Made by a program: the position numbers and the translations under genes
NCBI RefSeq assembly: GCF_023053635.1
Contig: NC_086183.1
Location: forward strand, 28,221,501 to 28,285,500
Direction: 5' to 3'
Length of the DNA stretch: 64,000 bases
Origin: Elgaria multicarinata webbii
Taxonomy: Eukaryota; Chordata; Lepidosauria; Squamata; Anguidae
The notes under the pieces: model-generated
Databases searched by the model: none
What the model saw: the letters and a program-made list of their open reading frames with translations, nothing else
Told to the model about the DNA's origin: nothing
Part shown: positions 53,011-63,820 of the stretch, in pieces
Numbering within the stretch: the first letter of the stretch is position 1
Layout of the letters: each line of letters opens with the position of its first letter

Positions 53011-56000
53011 GTAAGGTGCTTGTTGAGTCAGTGATAGGGATGTTGAACCTCAGGCCCATGGGTCAAATCCAGTCCATCTGGACTCCAATCTGGCCCTTCT
53101 AGGTTCCCCTAGCCTTGCCTCCTTTCTCTGACTGCACACTTGTTTGGAGGCTTCTTGGCTTTTGCACAGTGCCCCCTCCCCGGTTGTAAGAGGATGAAAT
53201 ACTTCTTATAAGGCTTAGTTATTGGCAGTAAGTTAAAAAATGCTGGTATTTGGGGTGGGGGGCTTTGTCCCTGCTCACTACTGGAATGCAGACCTTCTTT
53301 GAAATACATGTTGGCCCTCGAACCTCTTTCAGCCCAACACTCCCTGGTGTACAGTGTGTATAAACACTGGTGACCTTATGGAAAGAAGGACAGGGCTCTT
53401 GTATCTTTAACCGTTGTATTGAAAAGGGAATTTCAGCGGTGTCATTTGTATGCATGCAGCACCTGGGGAAATTCCCTCTTTCTCACAACAGTTAAAGCTG
53501 CAAGAGCCCTGCCTAGCATGACCAGATACAAAAGAGGGCAGGGCTCCTGCAGCCTTAACTGTTGTGAGGAAGAGGGAATTTCACTAGGTGCTGCATGCAT
53601 ACAAATGACACCTGCTGGAATTCCCTTTTCAATACAACGGTTAAAGATACAGGAGCCTGGTCACTTCTAGTATAAACCCTGTCAAGAAACTTGAGCACAA
53701 GCTGAGTGGCTTTGTGGCACACAGCATTTTGTGATAAATACTGAAGAGCTGTTTCAGGAGACACATCGTGCCCAAGACCCGTTTTACCTGTTTTTGGTCA
53801 CCATGCTTTAAAAAGTTTGGTCTTTTACAAAAGAAGTGACTAGCCTATCACTCTGACTTTGTGATGTTCTTCAGAACACTTTACTGGCTTCCCATCCCCT
53901 CGCATTCAGCACAAACACTTTGTTCTTACCTGTAAAGCTTTCCAGGGCCTTGACTCATCCTTTTTGCTCTTATTTCCTGAAATATACCCGCCTCTGACCA
54001 CACTGTCACCACCATCAGCCACCTAGACATCTCCACCTATTCTTCCTCACTGTTACAATTTAGAGGGTAAGCTTTTTTACTTTTCTCCTTCCCATACCCT
54101 GCTATGCTGCCTTGTACTGAGTTGTGGACTTGTGTGTCATCCTATAGAAGTATGAATTACTCTTGTCCTTATTTACTTGGATAGAAGTCATGTGATTCCA
54201 AATGGGATTGCTTGGGTTAATTTTTACTGCCCAACTCTAGATTTCAAGAGCCCAGCTGAGAGGGACCAGGAGGAGTTTCAGTTGGAATCAAAATCTAGTG
54301 ATTGCAGCAGCAGGAACTCTGACCAGGGTGTTTCTCTGAAAAAGAGAAGAGGACAAGACCAGTTCCTTATCAGAACCTCTTCCAGTCCTGTGCATACAGC
54401 TATAAGAATGGTGAGCATCAAAAAGCTTTAGTTAACTACATTTCCCAGACACTTTAACCAGATGGGTTTGAGAGGATTGTGTTGTGAGATGAAGTTTAAC
54501 CAATGGACAGGTATTTACCTATTTAGAGACTTATACCGCACTCTTCTTTATACAATAAACTCAAAATGGCTTAAAAACAAGATCATATATGACATAAAAC
54601 ACAGTAAAAACTGTCCAAATTACTACAAGAAATTTCATGCTATAAAACCAAGAGGCTAAAACGATGCTGTATGAAAGAAGAGGGACAAAACTTTGACCCA
54701 CACTGAAAGCTTGGCAAAATAAAAAGGTCTTGGGATCTCACCAGAAGCTTAATAGAGAAGGAGCTAACCAACCTTTCTACAGAGGGAGCTCCACAGCCTG
54801 GGTGCCGGGATAGCAAAGGTAGAGTGTATGGGTTTTGTATGGGTACTGAACCAGTTTGCGTGATTGGCGGCACCCACCATGGGTTGTAGTCCATGCCAGA
54901 GACCTTTGTGAAAATTCAAGCCATGTCAAGAGTTGCTTACTGTGCCATGTGAAACCAGGCCATTCAGAACCCATTAGCCCTTTGTGTCTGAGCATGCTTC
55001 TATGCAAAGCTTTGTTCTGCAATGAGCAGCGTAAGAGTCACTAACCTCCTGAGTGATGTAAAGAAAGATAAGAGGATGACCAAATCACTAGTTTTCTCTT
55101 TGCTTTGAAGGACTGTAGAGGAGCCACCTCTTATTTCTTCGGTGACATGGAATCAAACCATTTCATCCAAATTAATTTATGGTGTCTCACAGAATATAGC
55201 TGTAAAGCGCATGTGCTTATTATACTCAAATCTTACATTGTAAGATGAATCTGTAAAATGGCTTATGTGAACATGCAAAAATGCAATGTATGAAGTAGAC
55301 CCCCGGTTGCTGGGAGTGAATACCTGGCATGCCATATTTTCTGTTAGAAAGCAAACCCCTAGACAGCATCTGGGAGGCCATGGGATGGTTTGGATTCCTG
55401 GATCCGAGGTTAGAGACAGTGCTCTGACCTCTGACCCAGGAGTCTGAGATACCTGCCTCTCCAAGGCTGATTGCACTGACTGCCTCTCTGAGGTCACAGA
55501 GATGACAATGTCTCCCCCTTCTGTAACAGAATTAGCTGCTTTCCCTCTCCATTGAGGTCACAAAGGAGACACTGAGGAAGAGGGAAAGGGGCCAATTCTG
55601 TCATAGGGGGGACTGGGGTTGCTGGTTTATGAAGAACCCTCCAGCCTCCCTGGCCTCCTTTCCTCCCACATCGCAGAACCCCAGCTAGATGGGCAGAAAA
55701 GCCCATCTAGCAAAAATGCAAAGTGGGAGGAGGGTGGAGGAAAAGGTCACCTCTGTGCTTCTCCCACTCTGCATAGGATGTCCGTCAACCTCTGAGGTTT
55801 GAGGCTGACTGGGCATCTTGATAGGTCTTTACCCTTACCATGCTTCTAGGCTGACTGCTCCTAGTGCTGCTAATCAGAGGACGCATTGTGGCTACTTTTT
55901 CTTTCCCTTTCAATGTTCTTTTTTTCCCTTTTTCTTTTTTTGTAAGAACCAAGACAGAAAAAGCATTGGGAGAACACAGGAAGGTTACAAATGGGAGTTG

Positions 56001-58098
56001 TCATCTGGACCCCACCCCACCTAAAATTTAGAAAAGATTGCACAATAAGAGACTCATCTGGAAGCACCAATAGTGCCTTGGGCTTTCTATGTTTCCTCTG
56101 AAGCCCTCTGGGCTGATCGCTATCAATAGATTGATCTGCAAAGGCATTCCTAGAGGAAACTGAAAGAGAGGATGCCTTATTGCTCACTTGCAAAATCCTT
56201 TACGAAGAACATTGGGTTTGGCAGGGCTACAAGAAGGGTGACAGGCGACTGGGCCATGGAGCGCATGCTGCCATGAGCACCAGTGTTGTAGTCTCATGGC
56301 TTTGAGACGAAGTTCAAGTTGGAGAATTTGTCAAGGACCTCTAAGCCAGTTCCATCCCACAAGTATTTTAGCACAGTTGTTCCCAAACATTTTGCTAAGG
56401 TTATCCAGCATCAGAATTTTTTCTTTGGTTCACACAAGTCAGTCCCATGATCTGATTCAGAAATCCCATACTGCTTCACTCCTTCGTTGCAGCAGTGTTC
56501 TCGCCAGCTACGACCATAAAGTGCAACAGCTACAAAACTCTGCTGGACTATTGGTGGATTTCAACCCACCATCAGGAAGTCATCAATTTAGCTTTAGTGT
56601 GTTTCTGTGCATGGCATTCTTGTCCCTGCATCCCTTAGAAGTGGTGCAGTGTAGAATGAATCAAAACTAGCCTTAATTAAAGGTTGAAATGGAACCTTTA
56701 TTGAAGTAAGGCAGATATCCCTGTGAGAAATAGTAAGGCCTGAATGAATTGCAAACTTTGCAGAGACAGACCCGGACATAATCTGTCTTTATTCAATTTA
56801 TTTATTTATTTATTTTATTACATTTATATACCGCCCCACAGCCGAAGCTCTCTGGGCGGTTTACAATCATTAAGTCATGATGTTCTCTTCATCCTTGACT
56901 CCTCTGTGGTGATTGTTTCTTTGTGCAGGCAGAAAAAAGATCAGCCCGAAGAGAAGGCTTTGAATCCTTTGTGGAGCCAGAGGTATTTGACCAACAGAGC
57001 TTCGACTTGGCAGCAGTTCAGCCCCGCCTTCATCTTCTGTCTGCATCTTCTCAGCATGTGAATTCAGCCAGAAGCTCCTTTGCATCAGAGGAACAACGTC
57101 CTGTGCATGAGGCTTTGCTCAGAAATGCTCTGCGTTGCAAACAAAGACTGGGAGAGGCTCTCTGGGAGCCCAGAGGCAGGCAAGAGAGGTCTGAAGGAGC
57201 CAATAGAATACTGCCAAAGAAGAATATTTCCAGAAGGCCTTCCCTGGCTTTCGCCACCCATGATGCATTGAGTTCATCCAATTGTGGTGTGAAAGGCTCT
57301 GGCCATTTCATCTTGACTGATCCCCATCATTGTTCCTGTGTCTATGAATTAAGACCAGGTCAGTGGAATTTCCAGGCGACAGAGTCTACTCCAGTACACA
57401 GCCCACATCGTTCACTGGAACTGGGCAGTTCCCAGCTTCTGGATTTGGGACTCAGGACCACAGAGAGAGCTGCTTCTGAATCTCAGACCTCCTTTGATGT
57501 CTTAAAAAGCATTTGGAGTCCTAAAGTACCTAGCAAGGGGCCCAAACGCTCTGTATCCCAAGTCCTGGGCTATCCTTGTTTGGCCCACCAACCACCATCT
57601 TCCAGAGAGCTGAACTTAGAGCAAGGGCAGCCCAAGGAGTTTCTCCAGCTGTATAACGCCATCCCACAGCAACACTGCTCATTCTACAGACAAAATTCCC
57701 AGCAAGACGTGTGTGTGCCAAGGAGACACCTACAGCATGGGAGTGGATTGTTCTCTGTACTTGCAAAACCCAGAGCCTACTGCCAGAAAGTCTCTGTAGA
57801 GCAAGGGAGAACTTCAAACAGTTACCCATTCTTGGGACTACCAGAGTTCCCCGAAAGAAAGCAAGGAGCTAGGGACAAAGGATCCTCCACATCTGGGAAC
57901 CAGGCTTGTGATCTGGAGAGACTGCTCCAATTGGAAGGAGCACAGCAGCTGCAAGTTTTCCAGCAGCTGCCGATGTCCTATTTTCCTCCATCAGAGGCTC
58001 TAGAGAATAGAAACTCCCCTCTGTGCATCTTACAGGGACATCTGTTGGGGCAGGCCAGCCCAGAGCCCTGGTCTTTCCCCCGAATGAAGTTGTACTGA
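52002..58098 (+). CDS. PRR19: PRR19, meiotic crossover factor (gene span, three coding exons)
   Basis: In mouse PRR19 acts with the cyclin-like CNTD1 at crossover sites in pachytene nuclei. Exons 52002-53010, 54241-54410 and 56929-58098 join in phase to 783 codons (782 residues). Blocks shared with mammalian PRR19 come in the same order: RRRTKRERN near the N-terminus, PVIITQNRLSQ and MFNREVKSADIERLLS, KENVPP, a helical block with FPGRNLIRETREAVINILLE, FDVLKSIWSP, and a C-terminal SPEPWSFPRMKLY. Human ends SPEAWSFPPMRLY and is about 356 residues, so this copy is more than twice as long. No other domain was recognised. The gene points away from PRDM9, whose start codon is 8.7 kb upstream. Confidence 0.9.
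53366..53669. mobile_element. hAT-like MITE with 8-bp target duplication
   Basis: Decayed family ends are flanked by GTATAAAC on both sides (53,358-53,365 and 53,670-53,677). Inner arms include TTCAGCGGTGTCATTTGTAT and ATACAAATGACACCTGCTGG. It lies in PRR19 intron 1. Confidence 0.85.
54241..54410 (+). CDS. PRR19: PRR19 coding exon 2
   Basis: The acceptor CCCAACTCTAG and donor GTGAGC bound an exon reading DFKSPAERDQEEFQLESKSS, then SLKKRRGQDQFLIRTSSSP. It enters in phase 1 and leaves in phase 0, agreeing with both neighbours. The sequence is polar and basic with no recognised domain. Confidence 0.85.
54515..54830 (-). mobile_element. L2-like LINE 3' fragment, antisense, decayed
   Basis: It shows ACTTATACCGCACTCTTCTT, an AT-rich body and GAGGGAGCTCCACAGCCTGG, following the layout of the antisense LINE copies elsewhere in the window. 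Confidence 0.5.
54850..56780. other. PRR19 intron 2, nothing further recognised
   Basis: No extra exon with supported splice sites was found. Some open frames are present but they do not resemble PRR19. Confidence 0.4.
56795..56873 (-). mobile_element. L2-like LINE 3' tail near a PRR19 splice site
   Basis: TTTATTTATTTATTTATTTT, then ATACCGCCCCACAGCCGAAG and CTCTCTGGGCGGTTTACAAT. It ends 55 bp before the exon 3 start, so it may overlap the branch-point region. Confidence 0.65.
56929..58098 (+). CDS. PRR19: PRR19 coding exon 3
   Basis: The acceptor TTTGTGCAG opens AEKRSARREGFESFVEPEVF and the frame stays open for 389 codons to TGA at 58,096-58,098. It contains TSFDVLKSIWSPKVPSKGPK and ends SPEPWSFPRMKLY, both conserved in mammals. 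The long middle part is Ser-, Gln- and Pro-rich and has no counterpart I recognise. Confidence 0.92.
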   Translation, partial: AEKRSARREGFESFVEPEVFDQQSFDLAAVQPRLHLLSASSQHVNSARSSFASEEQRPVHEALLRNALRCKQRLGEALWEPRGRQERSEGANRILPKKNISRRPSLAFATHDALSSSNCGVKGSGHFILTDPHHCSCVYELRPGQWNFQATESTPVHSPHRSLELGSSQLLDLGLRTTERAASESQTSFDVLKSIWSPKVPSKGPKRSVSQVLGYPCLAHQPPSSRELNLEQGQPKEFLQLYNAIPQQHCSFYRQNSQQDVCVPRRHLQHGSGLFSVLAKPRAYCQKVSVEQGRTSNSYPFLGLPEFPERKQGARDKGSSTSGNQACDLERLLQLEGAQQLQVFQQLPMSYFPPSEALENRNSPLCILQGHLLGQASPEPWSFPRMKLY

Positions 58099-58099
58099 A

Positions 58100-58750
58100 G
58101 GGGTGTCAGTAGTTACATTGTCAAATGAGAGGGGCTTGAAAAGTGAATGATGCTAAGATGATATCAAGGGTGGGGAGGTAAGGCAACCTGTTGCCCTCCA
58201 CATGTTTTGGACTACAACTCCCCTCAGCCCCAGCCAGCATGGCCAATGGGCAGGGATGAAGGGAGTTGCCGTCCACAACTTCTGGAGGGTGCCAGGTTCC
58301 CTGCCCCTGGAATAGGAGAAACAAGAGTATTGCTTGGAAGAGGCGCTTCCTACTTTTAACGAGAAAGCAAACACCCAAAAATTCACTCTCATTTAATTCT
58401 GTGATTTCTTCTTTTGATTCCTTCAAAACACATTTCTTTTGGGCTACTTGTAGATACAGGACTTCCTTCTTTTCCCACTATGAAAGCCCATGGAACAATT
58501 ACTTTACAAGTACAAGGTGTAGGCTGGTTGTCTCTCTCAGAACTGAAGATGACACACAATATAATATTAACTGACTCCTCTAAATTACCATATTCAGGGA
58601 AGCAATACTGTTTCTTTTTTGGCAGGGAATCGATCCAGGTCTTAAATTATTTGCTAAAGGTGGAACAAATCTGAATCATAAATTTTGAAATCAAAGTTCT
58701 TTCTCATCCTTGTATAATAACTTTAGTGTTTGCCTGTGGTGCTCTTCAAT
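58100..58750. other. PRR19 3' flank
   Basis: It holds the likely 3' UTR. No clear AATAAA was seen close to the stop codon. A repeat-like piece with GGACTACAACTCCCCTCAGC is present near 58,210. Confidence 0.4.
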
Positions 58751-58990
58751 TATTTCTAGTAACTGGCCTTGTTTACACAACACAAGGGTGGTTAAAAAGC
58801 CATGGAAGATCATTACCCCAGTCATGTTTGCCAGCTCATTTCCCTCACTAGGCACAGCTTGTTATATGTGAACCTGGTGAAGATGGTTGGCTGGGGCAGT
58901 TAACAAACAATTCAACAATCCTACAACAGACCATGGGTTCTGGGTGGTTTGTACCTTTGCTGGTTTGCGCATAGCAACAACCCATACCCA
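58750..58990. mobile_element. decayed foldback MITE, GGGGCTGTTCAC family
   Basis: GTTTACACAACACAAGGGTG and CAACAGACCATGGGTTCTGG are family blocks. The ends are decayed. Confidence 0.4.
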
Positions 58991-59049
58991 GCAAGGGTAA
59001 TTCAGGAAATTGGGCAGTACGCACTCAGCACATGAGGGGCTGGTTAAAT

Positions 59050-59640
59050 GTAAGAACATCAGAAGAGCCCTGCTGCATCAGACCAAGGGTCAATCTAGAC
59101 CAACACTCTTGTTCACACAGTGGCCAACCAGCTGTCAACCAGGGACCCACAAAGCAGGACACAGTACAACAGCACCCTCCCACCCATGTTCCACAGCAAC
59201 TGGGCATGTTTAGCCTGGAGAAGAGAAGATTGAGGGGAGACATGATAGCACTCTTCAAATACTTAAAAGGTTGTCACACAGAGGAGGGCCAGGATCTCTT
59301 CTCGATCCTCCCAGAGTGCAAGACACGGAATAACGGGCTCAAGTTAAAGGAAGCCAGATTCCAGCTGGACATCAGGAAAAACTTCCTGACTGTTAGAGCA
59401 GTATGACAATGGAATCAGTTACCTAGGGAGGTTGTGGGCTCTCCCACACTAGAGGCCTTCAAGAGGCAGCTGGACAACCATCTGTCAGGGATGCTTTAGG
59501 GTGGATTCCTGCACTGAGCAGGGGGTTGGACTCGATGGCCTTATAGGCCTCTTCCAACTCTGCTTTTCTATGATTCGATGGTGCATATAGGCTTACTGCC
59601 TCGGATACTGGAGGTAGCACATAGCTATCAGAACTAGTAG
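59050..59640 (-). mobile_element. CR1-like LINE fragment, antisense, interrupted
   Basis: Antisense CR1-like text (GTAAGAACATCAGAAGAGCC, then CCATGTTCCACAGCAACTGG) stops at about 59,200 and resumes near 59,582 with CATATAGGCTTACTGCCTC. A second CR1 lies in between. Confidence 0.7.
59200..59581 (+). mobile_element. CR1 LINE 3' end, sense, nested
   Basis: It reads TTTAGCCTGGAGAAGAGAAG, GGGGAGACATGATAGCACTC, CAGGGGGTTGGACTCGATGG and ends CTTTTCTATGATTCGATGG, the characteristic CR1 3' end with its TTCTATGAT terminus. It is inserted into the older antisense copy. Confidence 0.9.
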
Positions 59641-59689
59641 CCACTGCTTAACTCTGGCTGATTAACCACCCATGTGAACCCAGTCATTA

Positions 59690-60890
59690 GCTGGGTTTGC
59701 ATGATTGGGCATGTGTGCTGGTTGCATGCCACCTAATTCCCATAATTACCCACACTGGGTGCAGTTTGTTGTGTCATCCAAACCTGTCAAGTGTGGCGCT
59801 GAAACCACCCCACAACCCCTGGATGACATGACACCCCATGCGCGGTGAGGATTGTTATGGAAATTAGGTGGCATGCAGCTGGCTCTGCAGCTGCTTTTCT
59901 TTCCCCAATTGTGTGTGCCCAGTCGTCGTGTTTTTTTTATGTGTAGGCTTTTCTTTGGCTTATGTTGATTTTACAGTGTTATCTGTGCAACCCTATATGG
60001 CAGTAACTTTGAACAGGAGGAGGCAATTTGCAGGTTACACTGGCCAAACCAACAAGGGGGAATTGCAGTAGTACTACCAGCTTATAGAGTTACTCACTTC
60101 CATATTATCCTTCCTTGCTGTCCTATACCACCACCAAGTGATTTCTAATATTAAGGAGTTTGGAAGTAAACTGCTAATTGAGAAGTGACATGGCGATGGT
60201 GTGTGTGTATATTTCAAATATTTTCAAGAACAAATGGATTGGTACAGATATACCTAGATATGGAGATGGCTGCCAAGGCCCTGTCAATACTAGCAAAAAT
60301 AATCTGACATTTTTGCCCTTGATTGTTTTGCTTCCATGGATGATAGGATACAATTCTTCCATAGCTGCCCAAATGCACACTGAGCCTGTGCTGTCATATT
60401 AGAAGATTCTGCCTGTAGGCAGTTGCTGTTCCTTTGGCTTGGCTTTCCTTGCTCAGTAAGCAAACATCAATCACTAATTTATATTCGTTTTGTTTTTCTA
60501 TTTCTTTTCACCAGGAGGTTATACTTGAACAGATAATTGTGCTAGATGCACAGACCTTCACAGCAAACACTTTGGGTGTGGGTGCGTGCGTGTATTACTA
60601 GGAAGAATAATCATCAATGTGAAATATTGTCCAAATGAACAAAGGAAATTACAATAGTTAGGGCCTGCTTAATAAGATACTAACGTCCATGTTAAGAAAC
60701 CCGGAAGTATGTTTCTTATGAAAAGTAAAATAGAGGGATGTGTACAGGTCATGCCTCACTTACAAAAGGTTACTCATACTGTATACTCAAGATTAATCCA
60801 GAAAAAATTAATTCTACACAACTCTTATATCCCTTCTTCAAATTTCACCACCACCACAACCTCACTAGGACTGTTCAGACAGCATGCTAA
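59690..60890. other. no gene recognised
   Basis: Some text near 59,690-59,870 (GTGGCATGCAGCTGGCTCTG and its approximate inverse GCTGGTTGCATGCCACCTAA) suggests another decayed palindrome. The rest is AT-rich without exons. Confidence 0.4.
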
Positions 60891-61562
60891 TTCAGAGGGA
60901 ATCTACACGTCGTACTGAAGGCACTTGCGTGCGCCTCCAGTGCGCTATCAAAACGATGGTGTAGACGGAGAAAGAAGAGGCGGAGGAGGCTGTGGAACCG
61001 GCCGCGTCCTTGCCGCCGCCGGCCTCCTGCTGCCGGGGTAAGAGCCACCCAGGTCGGAGAGCTCGGCAGAAGCCGAGCTCTCCGACCTGGGTGGCTCTTA
61101 CCCCGGCAGCAGGAGGCTGGCGGGGAGGCAGCAGCGGCGGTGGCGGCAAGGACGCGGCCGGTTCCCCAGCCGCTGCCTCCGCCTCTTCTTTCTCCGTCTA
61201 CACCATCGTTTTGACGGCGCACTGGAGGCGCACGCAAGCGCCTTCAGTACGACGTGTAGATTCCCTCCAGGTGTTTTGAGTGTGGGTTGTTGAAGGGCGG
61301 GTCGTTTGTTGAACCACTGTTTAGTGTGTTGTCTGACAGTCCGCAGAGTGGCTTGTTAATCATGTTTTAGTTTTCTCAAAACAAGCCACCTTGACAACCC
61401 ATGGTTTGTTGTTGGGTTGTTCAGGGTGGTTAAGAAAGCACACTGCATGGTTAACAAGCCACCCTGTGGATGTTCAGACCACACACTAGCCAAGCCACTG
61501 TTCAACAGCAACCCACACTCAACCACTGAGTGTGGGTTAGCATGTTGCCTGTGAATAGCCCC
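60870..61562. mobile_element. foldback MITE split by a second palindrome
   Basis: Family text (ACTGTTCAGACAGCATGCTA and, on the far side, GTGGGTTAGCATGTTGCCTG with GAATAGCCCC) flanks the palindrome at 60,896-61,266. The outer element is older. Confidence 0.65.
60896..61266. mobile_element. near-perfect 371-bp palindromic element
   Basis: AGGGAATCTACACGTCGTAC at the left is matched by GTACGACGTGTAGATTCCCT at the right. The centre, near 61,076, reads AGAGCTCGGCAGAAGCCGAG, so there is almost no loop. Arms are GC-rich with GCCGCC blocks. Mismatches are few and mostly small length differences. It shares the AATCTACACGTCG style of ends with the foldback at 8,855-9,487. Confidence 0.85.
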
Positions 61563-61569
61563 TCAAGAT

Positions 61570-62385
61570 AACCTTAGGCACAAATCATCTCAAGTCTCAG
61601 CATCTCCACTCCAATCTAATAAGGGTCTGATATTATTAGCCCTTTTCACAGGGTTGTGAAAATAAAATGCAATAACCCCAGGTACATTGCCTTGACTTCC
61701 TCATGGTAAGACTATGATACAAATTTGTTAAATCTTCTGGTAACTGTCCAAACTTTGTTATAGAAGACTGCCTCACAAACTGAAAATGATTGCACTAGTT
61801 TAGGTTTCCCGTTCTCAGGCACATTATTAGGTTTTGCAGTATTCCGTTTACAGCCTCCCTGACTCTCTTGGCTCAGTCTTAAGCATCTTAGTTCAGCAGT
61901 GACAAAAGAGTCATCATCAGCCTGGGGTATACAGTGACCAGAACTGGCTGCTGCATTTTTGTCCTCAAAAGTTTCTCTGATCCTCCTATATGCCCAGGAG
62001 ATTTCAAGCAGAGGTAATTAGCTAGAACTGGTCTGCTTTCCCTCTTGGAAGAAATAAGCTTGGAAACGAGTGAATTAAATTTAGTTCTGCACACCCCCTT
62101 TGCTCCACATAAGCGATTCCTCCTCCCTCTTTGTCACTGTAATATACCAGATCAGCTTTGCAAAGCTGTACAATATCACTCATTCCCTGCAGTGGTTACA
62201 TTTCTGGCTAGGCTATCCAACCCCAGAAATAGCCAACATTACCATGGTCAGAATAATCCAATTTCCTTAGGCTTGATCACATGCAAGGGCTCATGTACCA
62301 GTGTGACCACAATGTCGCAAGATGTAGTGTGTGGTTGCAGAAACTCAGGACACAACTGAACCACCTCTGCCTCAAAGCACATGTA
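61570..62385. other. no gene recognised
   Basis: Unremarkable sequence with short unsupported frames. Confidence 0.4.
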
Positions 62386-62391
62386 GAATAT

Positions 62392-62510
62392 ATTTACCTA
62401 GGAAGCTGCCATCTAGCAGGTCAGGATATTGATCTCACCCTGTATTGCCTACTACTCTGGCTGGCAGAGGTGCTCTAGGGTGTCAGGCAGAAGGTTTTCC
62501 CTTCCCATCA
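62392..62510 (+). mobile_element. squamate SINE-like repeat
   Basis: GGAAGCTGCCATCTAGCAGG, CCTGTATTGCCTACTACTCT and TCTAGGGTGTCAGGCAGAAG match the same family as 16,452-16,645. Confidence 0.55.
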
Positions 62511-62574
62511 CTTGATCCTGATCACCAATGATACCAGGAAGTGAGCCCAGGACATTTTGCACGCGAAGCACCCA

Positions 62575-62760
62575 TGGAGGCTGGTGGCTCTGATATCAGT
62601 GGGATGGTGAATCTGCTCCGGGTATCAGTCAGAACTCTAAAGGGGCTATTCAAGGTGTTTCTGCACCTTGGATAGCTCCTTTAGCATTCTGACTGAAACC
62701 CTTACTGGATTCAAAGCCCCACTGACATTGGAGCCACCAGCCTCCACTGCAAAGCACCTG
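62575..62760. mobile_element. foldback repeat, both arms clear
   Basis: TGGAGGCTGGTGGCTCTGAT on the left is mirrored by GGAGCCACCAGCCTCCA on the right, and CAGAACTCTAAAGGGGCTAT by ATAGCTCCTTTAGCATTCTG. It is the best copy of the family at 10,830 and 12,345. Confidence 0.75.
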
Positions 62761-63164
62761 CTCTCCCACAGATCCATAGCCTGTCCCCTTTCCAATGTCA
62801 GTGAATAAGGAGCTGTGTCAACACATGGTTTTACACGTGCTTGAGATCCGCTAAAAGAAGGCTTGCCAGCTTCTGAACAGGCCCCTGTAGCTGTGTCATT
62901 AACAGGTGTGACCTACAGCAATAATGTTTGCTCCCATGCTGTGAAAAACGCTACCTGATTTCTGCATATCAAGTTCCTGTTGAAGGCACAAGGCAACCCA
63001 CAGGAAGAGATTAACTCACTTTTCCTTCCCTGTGAACTCCAGAGAAATTGATTCTGGATTCTAGCCAAAAAACTGGTTCCTATCTACACTGGGGATTTCT
63101 ATTCTCCCCCTTTGTGTTCTAATGATGACTTGTCTGAAAACAGGCAATAAACACACACCCAGGA

Positions 63165-63500
63165 GCAATTATTATTATTATTTGCATTTTTATACCGCCC
63201 AATAGCTGAAGCTCCCTGGGTGGTTCACAAAAACTAAAACAATTCAAAGTATAAAACAAACAGTATAAAAACATGATATAAAATACACATTAAAACAAAT
63301 TAAAACATACCATACATTAAAACATCCTGAAAACATTCTAAAATTTCACTGGATAGTCGTGCTGGAATAGATCAGTCTTTATTGCTTTTTTTAAATTCTA
63401 AAAGACTGTCAAGTTGACGAATCTCCAGCAGGCCATTCCATGACCTGGGTAGTGCTTGGACTCCAGAAGGACAAGAGGCAGCAACAAAGTGGTTTAGATT
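63165..63500 (-). mobile_element. L2-like LINE 3' tail, antisense
   Basis: ATTATTATTATTTGCATTTT, ATACCGCCCAATAGCTGAAG, then an AT-rich body and GGCCATTCCATGACCTGGG. Confidence 0.65.
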
Positions 63501-63507
63501 CTCATAA

Positions 63508-63600
63508 TTAGGGTGCCCAGATGCAAAAGAGGGCAGGGTTCTTGCACCTTTAAGAGTTGTGTAGAACAGGGAATTTCAGCAGGTGTAACTCCTGATGGAT
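63508..63600. mobile_element. hAT-like MITE half
   Basis: TAGGGTGCCCAGATGCAAAA and GAATTTCAGCAGGTGTAACT are one arm of the hAT-like family. The other arm is missing. Confidence 0.6.
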
Positions 63601-63820
63601 AGGTATCATTTGCTACTAGTCCTGATGGCTATATGGTACCTCTAGGATCAGAGGTGGTATCTCTTCGTATACCAGTTACAGGGGAACTATTATACTCATG
63701 TCTTACTTGTGGTTTCCCACAGTCAACTGTTTGGCCATTTGTGAACAGAATGCTGGACTAGATGGATGGACCCTTGGCCTGATCCAGCGTGACTCTTCTT
63801 ATATTCTTACTATTAAATGT
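63590..63820 (+). mobile_element. CR1-like LINE 3' end, sense
   Basis: TGTGAACAGAATGCTGGACT, then GGCCTGATCCAGCGTGACTC and a CTTCTTATATTCTTAC terminus. Confidence 0.65.

Noticed and set aside
60887-61279. Frames of 85-116 codons on both strands at 61 kb
   Set aside because: Same cause: a GC-rich palindrome read in both directions.
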